Shown here: in pieces, positions 52,008 to 60,564 of the stretch | Position numbering within the stretch: the first letter of the stretch is position 1 | Layout: the number at the start of each line of letters is the position of its first letter | NCBI GenBank assembly: GCA_964652195.1 | Contig: CAZZBB010000067.1 | Location: 30,312-94,311 of the forward strand | DNA: 64,000 nucleotides | DNA from: MSPOR6 sp964652195 | GTDB lineage: Bacteria > Poribacteria > WGA-4E > WGA-3G | Direction of reading: 5' to 3' | The notes under the pieces: generated by a model | Seen by the model: the letters and a program-made list of their open reading frames with translations, nothing else | Databases searched by the model: none | What the model was told of the DNA's origin: nothing | Made by a program: the position numbers and the translations under genes

Positions 52008-52319
52008 TTAGAGTAATGTGATCTTGACATCCACCCCAGCAGGTAGGTCAAGACGCATGAGTGCATCAACAGTCTTTGGAGCAGTCTCAAGAATGTCCAG
52101 CAAGCGTTTATGAATACGCATCTCAAACTGTTCTCGTGACTTCTTGTCTTTGAATGTCGATCTTTGAACAGTATAGATATGCTTTTTTGTTGGTAATGGA
52201 ATAGGACCTGAGACTCTCGCCTGAGTTTGTTTAGCAGTTATTGCAATTTGTTTTGCAGACTGATCAAGCAAACGATAGTCAAACGCTTTGAGTCTAATTC
52301 GAATTTTCTGGTTGTCCAT
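52008..52319 (-). CDS. rpsJ: 30S ribosomal protein S10
   Basis: 103 residues; also the NusB partner in antitermination (NusE). IRIRLKAFDYRLLDQSA and GPIPLPTKKHIYTV are typical. ATG 52319 has AGGAG seven bases upstream. First gene of the S10 group; a 189-base gap separates it from tuf, with no convincing promoter. Confidence 0.97.
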   Translation of the reverse strand: MDNQKIRIRLKAFDYRLLDQSAKQIAITAKQTQARVSGPIPLPTKKHIYTVQRSTFKDKKSREQFEMRIHKRLLDILETAPKTVDALMRLDLPAGVDVKITLL

Positions 52320-52508
52320 TTCCTGTCTCCTCTTCAAAAAGTAACAATGTGTTCCTTTGTAAGTTTGTTTTCAATATTAACCTGTATCTTGTCGAAGTAA
52401 TCTCGACCAATTATTAGTCAGTTCCTATTGGTTTTGAACCTTCGACCAGATACATAAAAACTCTGTATACCAAACGGACAAAGGCACGGATGTTACAAGA
52501 CATTCTTG

Positions 52509-53708
52509 TTACTCAATGATTTTAGAGACCACACCTGCTCCGATTGTATGTCCACCTTCACGTATAGCGAATCGAAGTTGTTCTTCCATAGCAATCGGTT
52601 TTGATAGTTCAACAGTAATCTGTGCGTTATCACCTGGCATAATCATTTCAATACCTTCTTCAAGGTTCATTTCGCCAGTAACGTCAGTTGTGCGGAAGTA
52701 GAACTGTGGTCGGTAACCGCTAAAGAATGGATTCCAGCGTCCACCTTCCTCTTTAGTAAGAATATAGGCTTCTGCTTCAAACTTTGTATGCGGGGTAACT
52801 GATCCGGGTACAGCGAGTACTTGTCCACGTTCAACATCTTCTCTGTCAATACCGCGTAAGAGTGCGCCGATATTATCGCCTGCTCTACCTTCATCAAGGA
52901 ACTTATTGAACATTTCTACACCTGTAACAACAGTTTCATGTGTATCACGGAGTCCAACGATTTCGATGGTTTCTCCGACTTCAACAATTCCTCTTTCAAC
53001 CCGTCCTGTGACAACGGTACCACGACCACTAATCGTAAAAATGTCTTCAATTGGCATCAAGAACGGTCTTTCTGTATCCCGTACCGGTTCAGGAATGAAT
53101 TCATCAACAGATGACATTAGGTCAAGTATGGGTTTGCATTGATCGCTGGTTGGATCACCTGCAGATTCCATAGCCTCAAGGGCGGATCCAGCAATAATTG
53201 GTGTATCGTCTCCAGGGAATTCATACTCGTTTAACAACTCACGTACTTCAAGCTCAACCAATTCTAACAGTTCTTCATCATCCACCATGTCAGCCTTATT
53301 AAGGAAGACAACCAAAGAAGGAACGTTAACCTGTCTTGCTAAGAGTACGTGTTCACGTGTCTGTGGCATTGGTCCATCTGCTGCAGAAACAACAAGAATA
53401 GCACCATCCATCTGCGCAGCACCGGTAATCATATTCTTGATGTAATCGGCGTGTCCTGGACAGTCGACGTGAGCGTAGTGCCTGTTTTCTGTTTCATATT
53501 CAACGTGTGCTGTGTTAATCGTAATACCACGTTCTTTTTCTTCGGGTGCTTTATCAATGTCCTCATAGGTCATGACATAGTCTTTATCCGCGAGTTTTGA
53601 TAAAACCATAGTAATTGCTGCAGTAAGAGTAGTCTTACCATGGTCAACGTGGCCGATTGTACCAATATTAACGTGTGGTTTTGTCCTTTCAAATGCTTGT
53701 TTTGCCAT
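52509..53708 (-). CDS. tuf: Elongation factor Tu
   Basis: 399 residues; GTPase delivering aminoacyl-tRNA. G1 GHVDHGKT (about 19-26), G3 DCPGHADY, G4 NKAD and G5 SALEA are present, followed by the two beta-barrel domains. ATG 53708 is the canonical start (MAKQAFERTKPH); the longer frame is an extension. A 235-base gap to fusA contains three small palindromes. Confidence 0.98.
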   Translation of the reverse strand: MAKQAFERTKPHVNIGTIGHVDHGKTTLTAAITMVLSKLADKDYVMTYEDIDKAPEEKERGITINTAHVEYETENRHYAHVDCPGHADYIKNMITGAAQMDGAILVVSAADGPMPQTREHVLLARQVNVPSLVVFLNKADMVDDEELLELVELEVRELLNEYEFPGDDTPIIAGSALEAMESAGDPTSDQCKPILDLMSSVDEFIPEPVRDTERPFLMPIEDIFTISGRGTVVTGRVERGIVEVGETIEIVGLRDTHETVVTGVEMFNKFLDEGRAGDNIGALLRGIDREDVERGQVLAVPGSVTPHTKFEAEAYILTKEEGGRWNPFFSGYRPQFYFRTTDVTGEMNLEEGIEMIMPGDNAQITVELSKPIAMEEQLRFAIREGGHTIGAGVVSKIIE

Positions 53709-53810
53709 TTTTTGTCCGAACTCCAATATATAGGTTTAGGTATAAAAGTTGCTAAAATCGCTTAACCTGAGTTGAATCTATAATAGACTTACTAAGTGCA
53801 TCAATCGTGC

Positions 53811-53900
53811 CCGAATGTATTCGGACATTCACAATATATAACCGAATGAGTTTAAATCGCTCGGTTTTGTCGTTTCATATACTCTGACCGATATATCGGT
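53811..53900. other. Cluster of three small dyads between fusA and tuf
   Basis: CCGAAT-GT-ATTCGG (53811-53824), AACCGA...TCGGTT (53840-53866) and the perfect palindrome ACCGATATATCGGT (53887-53900). All share a CCGA/TCGG core. They could be protein-binding sites, processing sites or leader hairpins for tuf. Confidence 0.5.
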
Positions 53901-53943
53901 CTATTTCCATCATAGGTGGACAGAATCTAATGCCACTTCTTGA

Positions 53944-56055
53944 CTACGATGCTGTTTCTGTGTTTGAGATTAATGTTTCCGCAACACTCGTAGGAACTTC
54001 TCTATAATGAGCAAATTCCATAGTATAGTTTGCGCGTCCCTGTGTCAGTGAACGGAGTGATTTAACATAACCAAACATTTCAGATAGTGGCACTTCTACT
54101 TGAATTACTTGAATTCGAGATTTAACATGTGCCACAGTGTCTTTAATATGAGCACGTCGAGAATTGAGATCACCGATCACCTTCCCAAGATACTCATCAG
54201 GTACTATAACTTCAACTGCCATCACCGGTTCAAGTAAGACTGATCCTGCTTTCTTGGCAGCCTCTCTAAACGCCATTGATCCAGCAATTGAAAATGCCAT
54301 TTCTGAAGAATCCACTTGATGGTATGAACCATCCAATAAACGTATCCCTACATCTACAACAGGATAACCTGCTAATTCACCAGTATTCATTGCATTTTGA
54401 ATACCCTTTTCAATTGCAGGAATATATTCTTGTGGTATAACTCCACCCTTTGTCTCGTCAATGAATTCAAAACCAGCACCTTTTTCCAGAGGGGTAGCCT
54501 CAATAACAACATGTCCGAATAGACCCTTACCACCTGATTGACGGACTAATCTACCTTCTGCTTTAACTGGTTTTAGCAATGTTTCTCGATATGCGACTTC
54601 TGGTGAGCCAACATTAGCAGAGACATTAAACTCCCTTACAAGTCTATCTACAATGATTTCAAGGTGAAGTTCACCCATACCAGATAAAAGAGTCTGTCCT
54701 GTATCTGGATCTTGATGTATTTTAAATGTTGGATCTTCCTCAGCTAATTTTGAAAGAGCGAGATTTAATTTGTCAATATCTGATTGTGATCGAGGTTCTA
54801 CTGATACAGACATGACTGGAAGCGGGAACTCCATTGTTTCTAAAGCAATCGGTACTTTAGGATCACATATAGTGTCGCCCGTACTTAGATCTTTTAAGCC
54901 AATGGCAGCGACGATATCACCGGCAGCTACGGATTGATGTTCTTCCCGTTTGTTAGCATGCATCTGCATCAACCTACCGATCCGTTCAAATTTTTCAGTT
55001 TTACTGTTATAGACTGTATCCCCTTTGTTTAGGACACCTGAGTAAACTCTCAAATATGTGAGTTTTCCAACATGTGGATCAGTAGTAATTTTAAATGCTA
55101 AAGCACAGAAAGGCGTATCTTTATCAGCGGTTCTGTCCTCTTCTTCCTCTGTTTTTGGATTAATACCTACGACAGGTTTTACATCCGTGGGTGCCGGTAG
55201 ATATGAAATAATAGCATCTAATAATGGTTGAACACCTTTGTTTTTTAGTGCTGTACCACAAAGGACAGGTACAACATTATCCTTTATAACTGCTTGGCGT
55301 AATCCATTTTTAATTTCTTCTGGTGTAAATTCAACACCTATAAGATATTTGTCTGCCAATTCATCATCACATTCTCCAATGACAGAAATTAGGTGTTCCC
55401 GGTATTCTTGTGCCATTTCTTCCATCTCAGAAGGAATATCGGTTTCATGAATGACAGCACCCAGGCTTCCTTCGTCCCACAGTTGACCTTTCATCGAAAC
55501 AAGGTCAACAATACCTTTAAATTGTTCAGCGGATCCAATTGGTATTTGAAGTGGAACAACAGTTGCGCCTAACCGTTCCCCCATCATTTCAACTGTACGG
55601 AAATAATCTGCCCCTGTTCTATCCATCTTATTGATGAAGGCAATGCGTGGTATCTCGTATTTATCTGCTTGTCGCCAGACGGTCTCGGATTGTGGTTCCA
55701 CACCACCAACTGCACAGAAGACAGCGACAGCGCCATCCAACACTCTAAGTGATCTTTCTACTTCGACAGTAAAATCAATATGTCCGGGTGTATCAATTAT
55801 ATTAATTTGATGGTCTTTCCAACTACAAGTTGTTGAGGCAGCGGTAATAGTAATTCCGCGTTCCTGTTCCTGTACCATCCAATCCATTGTGGTTGTGCCA
55901 TCATCAACCTCGCCGATTCGATATACCCTCCCCGTATAGTATAGGATACGTTCGGTTACAGTAGTTTTACCGGCATCAATATGCGCCATGATACCGATAT
56001 TCCGAGTATTGGATAGGGTTGTTCGGCTTGTTGCCTTCTGATTCTTGTCCGACAC
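53944..56055 (-). CDS. fusA: Elongation factor G
   Basis: 703 residues; translocation GTPase. G1 AHIDAGKT, G2 RGITITAA, G3 DTPGHIDF, G4 NKMD, then domains II-V ending with the YREVP segment. GTG start with AAGGAG nine bases upstream. It follows rpsG as in the classical str operon. Confidence 0.98.
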   Translation of the reverse strand: MSDKNQKATSRTTLSNTRNIGIMAHIDAGKTTVTERILYYTGRVYRIGEVDDGTTTMDWMVQEQERGITITAASTTCSWKDHQINIIDTPGHIDFTVEVERSLRVLDGAVAVFCAVGGVEPQSETVWRQADKYEIPRIAFINKMDRTGADYFRTVEMMGERLGATVVPLQIPIGSAEQFKGIVDLVSMKGQLWDEGSLGAVIHETDIPSEMEEMAQEYREHLISVIGECDDELADKYLIGVEFTPEEIKNGLRQAVIKDNVVPVLCGTALKNKGVQPLLDAIISYLPAPTDVKPVVGINPKTEEEEDRTADKDTPFCALAFKITTDPHVGKLTYLRVYSGVLNKGDTVYNSKTEKFERIGRLMQMHANKREEHQSVAAGDIVAAIGLKDLSTGDTICDPKVPIALETMEFPLPVMSVSVEPRSQSDIDKLNLALSKLAEEDPTFKIHQDPDTGQTLLSGMGELHLEIIVDRLVREFNVSANVGSPEVAYRETLLKPVKAEGRLVRQSGGKGLFGHVVIEATPLEKGAGFEFIDETKGGVIPQEYIPAIEKGIQNAMNTGELAGYPVVDVGIRLLDGSYHQVDSSEMAFSIAGSMAFREAAKKAGSVLLEPVMAVEVIVPDEYLGKVIGDLNSRRAHIKDTVAHVKSRIQVIQVEVPLSEMFGYVKSLRSLTQGRANYTMEFAHYREVPTSVAETLISNTETAS

Positions 56056-56127
56056 AGTTCAAGACTCCTTATTCGTCGGTTAATTATGACACCGTTTCAC
56101 AATTTCCGTTGTCTATTTTTGATTAAT

Positions 56128-56598
56128 TTACCATCTATAATGAGCAAATGCTCTATTAGCTTCTGCCATTCGGTGTTGTTCTTGCTTTCTACGAATTGCT
56201 GCACCTTCGTTCTGAGATGCTTCCATTAATTCAGCTGCCAAGCGGGCTGCCATTCCTTTTTCACCGCGATCTCTTGCAGATTGAATAATCCAGTTAACAG
56301 CCAATGTAGTCCGTCTTTCAGCCTTTACATCTACAGGGACTTGATATGTTTGACTTCCGACTCGTCTTGGTCGTATTTCTAACACAGGTTTTACATTATT
56401 GATAGCCTGACGAAATACCTCAAAACCCTCTTCATTTGTCCTTTCGGAAATAATATCAAAACTGGTATATACAATACGTTGGGCAGTGCCCTTTTTACCA
56501 TCCCACATCAGATGATTAATGAATTTTGAAACTAATTTGCTGTTGTGAACAGCATCGGCACTGACTTCCCTTTTTGCGACGTTACCCCGTCTTGGCAT
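56128..56598 (-). CDS. rpsG: 30S ribosomal protein S7
   Basis: 156 residues, the usual length; organises the 3' major domain of 16S rRNA and is the str-operon repressor in E. coli. KFINHLMWDGKKGTAQRIVY and the C-terminal MAEANRAFAHYRW are typical. GGAGGAG precedes the ATG. Confidence 0.97.
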   Translation of the reverse strand: MPRRGNVAKREVSADAVHNSKLVSKFINHLMWDGKKGTAQRIVYTSFDIISERTNEEGFEVFRQAINNVKPVLEIRPRRVGSQTYQVPVDVKAERRTTLAVNWIIQSARDRGEKGMAARLAAELMEASQNEGAAIRRKQEQHRMAEANRAFAHYRW

Positions 56599-56658
56599 CT
56601 ATAACTCCTCCAGAATTCCGTATCATACCCGCTTTTTCCCAGTCGATAAACATTCTAA

Positions 56659-57033
56659 TTAACTGGGTTTCCGTGCTCCATATTTTGAACGTCCTTGACG
56701 ACGGTTTTCTACTCCAGCAGTATCTAATTTCCCACGAACAATGTGATACCGTACGTTAGATAAATCCTTAACACGGCCCCCACGAACCAGGACAACTGAG
56801 TGTTCCTGTAAATTGTGATCAATACCTGGAATATAACAAGTTGCTTCATCAGCAGAGGATGTGAACCTAACACGAGCCACCTTCCGTAGAGCGGAGTTAG
56901 GCTTGTTTGGTGTTACCGTTTTAACCTGTAAACAGATCCCTCTGCGTTGTGGACACTGTTGTAGGATCGGTGATTTTGTTTTCTTACGATATTTCTTGCG
57001 TGGCTTCTTTATTAATTGATTAATTGTCGGCAT
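56659..57033 (-). CDS. rpsL: 30S ribosomal protein S12 with unusual decoding-site residues
   Basis: 124 residues; part of the decoding centre. MPTINQLIKKPRKKYRKKT start, the NLQEHSVVLVRGGRVKDL core and RSKYGARKPS end identify it. Two places differ from nearly all bacteria: TPNKPNS has Asn43 where Lys43 (TPKKPNS) is normal, and KDLSN has Ser-Asn where Pro-Gly (P91-G92 in E. coli) is normal. Both are sites where substitution changes streptomycin response. ATG 57033 is the family start; it is the first gene of the str operon. Confidence 0.97.
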   Translation of the reverse strand: MPTINQLIKKPRKKYRKKTKSPILQQCPQRRGICLQVKTVTPNKPNSALRKVARVRFTSSADEATCYIPGIDHNLQEHSVVLVRGGRVKDLSNVRYHIVRGKLDTAGVENRRQGRSKYGARKPS

Positions 57034-57084
57034 CTCCAAACCTCACTGATATAACGACTCTAAGTTGGAACTTAAGACTTCTAT

Positions 57085-57111
57085 AAAAGAAAAAAAGCCT
57101 TATAAGGCTTT
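57085..57111 (-). terminator. Terminator-like hairpin in the str operon leader
   Basis: AAAGCCTTATAAGGCTTT (57094-57111) followed on the minus strand by TTTTCTTTT. It lies about 200 bases after the nagA stop, but downstream of the rpsL promoter and 61 bases before the rpsL start, so it may act both as nagA terminator and as attenuator of the ribosomal block. The stem is short. Confidence 0.6.
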
Positions 57112-57226
57112 ATTCAATCGAATACACAATAACGTAGCTGCGAAAACGACGTTAGACTGTTTCCAAATTGAATGCCCCCTGTTTGTTTCTGTAGTCGAAA
57201 CTTACTATACCACTCAAAACCTTATT

Positions 57227-57255
57227 ATTATACCCGCTATTCTATGTTTTGTCAA
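57227..57255 (-). promoter_or_regulatory. Consensus promoter of the str operon
   Basis: On the minus strand TTGACA (57255-57250), a 17-base spacer and TATAAT (57232-57227): a perfect match to the housekeeping-sigma consensus. Predicted leader to rpsL is about 185 bases, containing an IR TAACGT...ACGTTA (57130-57154) and the terminator-like hairpin. Confidence 0.85.
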
Positions 57256-57312
57256 ATTATAATAGGTAAATTTACTGAAATTATGTATTTTTTTTAAGAT
57301 TTAGATAAATAA

Positions 57313-58545
57313 TTACGGTTGACGGACTTTTCCGCGTAGTATTAAGGTTTGAACGGACAATTTTTCATCTACAATGACAACATCAGCCTCTTTACCTTGT
57401 TCAATTGATCCAATACGATCATCTACACCTAAATTTTGCGCAGGTGTTAATGTTGCCATTGTCAAAGCATCTTCTAAAGAAAATCCCCATCCTTCGACGT
57501 TCTGAACACCATCCATAAGGGTAATGATCGCGCCTGCGAGTCGTTCGGTAGGTGTGCCAACATCTAACCACATTGCACCGTCTTTTATGTATTTTGGTGG
57601 GTCTGAATCTGTTGTTGCCTTAAGTCGATAAGCATCATGTTCTGCTTCGTAAACAGCATCTTTCTGCCATTCTTCTTCTGACAAACCCGCATGTTCGGTA
57701 CAATCTGTAATCAATCCAACGGCTGAAATTCCTTTATACTGGATAAGGTGTTTGCCCCAAAAAGGATGAACGTGGTGTTCGTCAACAATCACTTCAGCGT
57801 GGACGTTGGGGTGATCAAAAACTGCTTCAAGTGCGCCGAGGTCGCGGTGGTGCATGCCGCTCATACCGTTGTAGGTGTGTGTTACACGGGTAACGCCTGC
57901 GTCAAAAGCTTCCATTGCCTGCTGATATGTAGCATTAGTGTGTCCCATTGCGATAACGATATTGTTATAGGCATCCGTCTTATACTTAGCAAGATGTTTA
58001 ATAAACTGTAAATCTTCATCGTTTTCTGGTGCGACGGAAATCACTTTTAAGGTTCCATCAGAGGCTGCCCACATGGAATGAAATTCTTCAAAGTTTGGTG
58101 GCGTGATATACTTCGCGTTTTGTGCCCCATTTTTCTCAAGACTTCCAAATTTACCTTCAACATAGGAGCCAATAATCCTTGCTCCATCTTCTACGGGTTG
58201 ATCAGCAACCTGAGCGATTGCTGTTAAGGAAGCATTAATTTGTTCCATACTTCCAGAGGATATACCTACTACTAAAGAAGTGATTCCATTTGCTGCATGT
58301 GCCCGGGTTATTGTTTCAATATCCTCAACTTTGCCCGTCATGCTATCAAGACCGCCACCACCATGGATTAATCCGTCTATCAATCCAGGGATTACGTAAT
58401 ATCCAGCGGCATCAATTTCCTCTTCTGATGGAGGTAGATTCTCTTTTGTAATAGTTGAAATTATTCCATCTTGAATGACTATATTACCTTGACCGAAATA
58501 TGTAGGCGTATAGATGTCCCCATTTACTATCGTTAGTTTTTCCAT
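57313..58545 (-). CDS. nagA: N-acetylglucosamine-6-phosphate deacetylase-like protein
   Basis: A 410-residue amidohydrolase. NagA deacetylates GlcNAc-6-phosphate. Seen: PGLIDGLIHGGGG (residues 53-65), Glu130 (YVEGKF), His192 (GHTNAT), His213 (THTYNGM), the substrate-binding HHVHP (247-251), and catalytic Asp271 (TDCTE). The first His of the classical HxH is Leu59, and the usual HLEG is YVEG, so a one-metal site is likely; specificity may differ. ATG 58545 has AGAGG nine bases upstream; the longer frame adds 60 unlikely residues. Last gene of the run starting at SMP-30. Confidence 0.8.
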   Translation of the reverse strand: MEKLTIVNGDIYTPTYFGQGNIVIQDGIISTITKENLPPSEEEIDAAGYYVIPGLIDGLIHGGGGLDSMTGKVEDIETITRAHAANGITSLVVGISSGSMEQINASLTAIAQVADQPVEDGARIIGSYVEGKFGSLEKNGAQNAKYITPPNFEEFHSMWAASDGTLKVISVAPENDEDLQFIKHLAKYKTDAYNNIVIAMGHTNATYQQAMEAFDAGVTRVTHTYNGMSGMHHRDLGALEAVFDHPNVHAEVIVDEHHVHPFWGKHLIQYKGISAVGLITDCTEHAGLSEEEWQKDAVYEAEHDAYRLKATTDSDPPKYIKDGAMWLDVGTPTERLAGAIITLMDGVQNVEGWGFSLEDALTMATLTPAQNLGVDDRIGSIEQGKEADVVIVDEKLSVQTLILRGKVRQP

Positions 58546-58618
58546 ACCAAAATACCTCTGTGAAAGACAGAGGTAACTAAAGCTAAGTCCTTCCCTTATA
58601 GTATAAGTTGTTGAGATT

Positions 58619-59251
58619 TTAGATCTGTTCTGATACCCACAATATGGCTTGTGCGAGGAATCGCAAAAATGGTTCCAATTCAAAATCCTGTTGGTGTCCC
58701 AAGGATGTATAGAATATCCTACCACCGTTATGCAACCGTGTCCAGGCTACAGGTTCGGTATTTACATCCGTATGTCCCATTAACAATACTGATGTATCAT
58801 TCCCAAGAGACGGGTTTTTATACAGACTTCCATAACTTACAAATTCAGGTATATCCCTCAGAATCGAATGACTTTGTGAAACATCTTCTAATCGTACAGT
58901 AGGACCGTGCCCGTAGTGTCCTTGATAATCTCCACCTAACACAGTCTTATCGAATTCCAACCAGTTCTGATATGCATGGCTTGCAGTTCTTATCCCGACT
59001 ATAGGTTTTCCTTGTTCACAATAGGATTTAAATAGATTAAGGGATTCACCTTCTGTATTAAGTCGTCTTGTATATACTAATAATACATCGGCATCGTTTA
59101 TTACTTCCAAGGTAGGGTCATCATCTTCAGATTTGTAGACGATTAAATTTGTTTGGATTGGATAATTTTCCTCAATAAATCTCTTTAAAATAGTCAAAGA
59201 TTCTTCTGAATCGTATTCAAATGAACCGGAAAGCATACACAAGTTTAACAC
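58619..59251 (-). CDS. ThuA-like domain protein
   Basis: A 210-residue protein of the ThuA (trehalose utilisation) family, a class I glutamine-amidotransferase-like fold without the amidotransferase Cys. Features: DADVLLVYTRR, GKPIVGIRTASHAYQNW (the GIRTASHA core), GGDYQGHYGHG and the C-terminal GRIFYTSLGHQQDFE. The GTG start at 59251 has GGAG six bases upstream. ThuA acts in disaccharide catabolism in rhizobia; the role here is unknown. It sits 73 bases before nagA. Confidence 0.82.
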   Translation of the reverse strand: MLNLCMLSGSFEYDSEESLTILKRFIEENYPIQTNLIVYKSEDDDPTLEVINDADVLLVYTRRLNTEGESLNLFKSYCEQGKPIVGIRTASHAYQNWLEFDKTVLGGDYQGHYGHGPTVRLEDVSQSHSILRDIPEFVSYGSLYKNPSLGNDTSVLLMGHTDVNTEPVAWTRLHNGGRIFYTSLGHQQDFELEPFLRFLAQAILWVSEQI

Positions 59252-59278
59252 AGCGTACTCCAAATAAATATTACTTTT

Positions 59279-59782
59279 CTATTTCTTTTGTAAAAATAAA
59301 AAACTGTAAGCGTGTGGATTCTTTTCATCTTTCTCACAGTCAATACGTTCTATTTCACTCCAATCTTCAATATCAAATGCTGGAAAATAGACATCTCCCG
59401 CAAATGTAGCATGAACCAGTGTGAGATATAACCGACTTGCATAGGGTAGGAAGGCTTCGTATATTGGAGCCCCACCACATATCATTAGTTCTAACTCTTC
59501 ATTATCAGAAAGTGTTTCGACAGTCTTCAGTACATCCTCAACAGAATGTGAAACAATACAACCTTCAGGTGCATCATAATCCCGATTGCGTGTAAGTATG
59601 ATGTTTTGTCGCTTTGGTAACGGATTCGGAAGCGTTTCAAATGTCTTACGTCCCATAACTACAGGTTTACCAATCGTCATATCTTTGAAATGACGGAGAT
59701 CAGCAGGTAATTTCCATGGGATACGTGGACCGTTACCTATGAGTCTGTTTTTATCCATTGCTGCAATCATTGAGACTTGCAC
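59279..59782 (-). CDS. folA: Dihydrofolate reductase
   Basis: 167 residues. Regenerates tetrahydrofolate, consumed by ThyA. Seen: MIAAMDKNRLIGNGPRIPWKLPADLRHFK (diagnostic core IPWKLPADLRHFK with the catalytic Asp), VVMGRKTFETLP, and ICGGAPIYEAFLP for NADPH binding. GTG start; a following ATG four codons on is possible. Same strand as thyA, with two lipoprotein genes in between. Confidence 0.95.
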   Translation of the reverse strand: MQVSMIAAMDKNRLIGNGPRIPWKLPADLRHFKDMTIGKPVVMGRKTFETLPNPLPKRQNIILTRNRDYDAPEGCIVSHSVEDVLKTVETLSDNEELELMICGGAPIYEAFLPYASRLYLTLVHATFAGDVYFPAFDIEDWSEIERIDCEKDEKNPHAYSFLFLQKK

Positions 59783-59827
59783 TAAACAAATACTCCAATG
59801 TGTAATGACATTTAACTCATTAAAATA

Positions 59828-60532
59828 TCACTGGTTTGAATCAATCTGATAGTGCCAGGTCCAACTAAGTTTATTCTTGCTGAAACTGTTAGCACCACCA
59901 TTATTTCCAAGACTTTCGTTGGGTTTTATAAAGCCCTGAATTGGAAAACTCCGTTTCTCTGTGTATTTTTTACCAAATTTAAAAACTAATGCATCATCAA
60001 TATGTTTAAACGTAACTCTTTGGTCTGTATCGGTGCCTCTATAGAATTTTTTCCGTACATTGGTAAAGAGAAGATTCCCGACGGAAGTATTTTCAATTGT
60101 AAAATGAATCATAAGCCAGTTTCCTGTACGAAAAATAGCATATTCCTCTTGTATCTTTAATCCTGTGAAAATCTTTGCTGTTGATAGTTGTATATTATGG
60201 GTAGGTTGTGGATCTCCGATCTTCGTAAAATAAAGCAAAGTTAATCCACCTAACTTGCTGACGCCTCTAAATTCCATATTACTATCTAATTCAGGACTTT
60301 GGTCTGAAAGTGAAAAAGTCTGATTCTCTATACCACTACCCCTATCGTATTCAAGATTCAACTGACTGGGTTCAAGTTGAGCATTCACTACTTTCCACTT
60401 CTTTGGTAATGATACTTTAACGGTGCAGCGATCATTATTCCCAATGAACCCGTCATAATGCAGTTCTTGTTTGACACCACAACTACTGCACACCAATACA
60501 AAACTAACTATGTGTACTATCAGTATTCTCAT
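59828..60532 (-). CDS. Lipoprotein of unknown function, paralogue of the upstream one
   Basis: 234 residues with lipobox VCSSC (Cys18). It aligns loosely to the preceding lipoprotein: both have a V-x-A-x-(I/L)...LN stretch, a (M/I)...G(V/I)(S/N) strand, and FRTGNWLMIHFT versus FRIGNRLIAYSS. No known domain is recognised. It lies between thyA and folA. Confidence 0.55.
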   Translation of the reverse strand: MRILIVHIVSFVLVCSSCGVKQELHYDGFIGNNDRCTVKVSLPKKWKVVNAQLEPSQLNLEYDRGSGIENQTFSLSDQSPELDSNMEFRGVSKLGGLTLLYFTKIGDPQPTHNIQLSTAKIFTGLKIQEEYAIFRTGNWLMIHFTIENTSVGNLLFTNVRKKFYRGTDTDQRVTFKHIDDALVFKFGKKYTEKRSFPIQGFIKPNESLGNNGGANSFSKNKLSWTWHYQIDSNQ

Positions 60533-60564
60533 CAGTTGTCCTTTGGAGTTATGTAAGGAAATGA

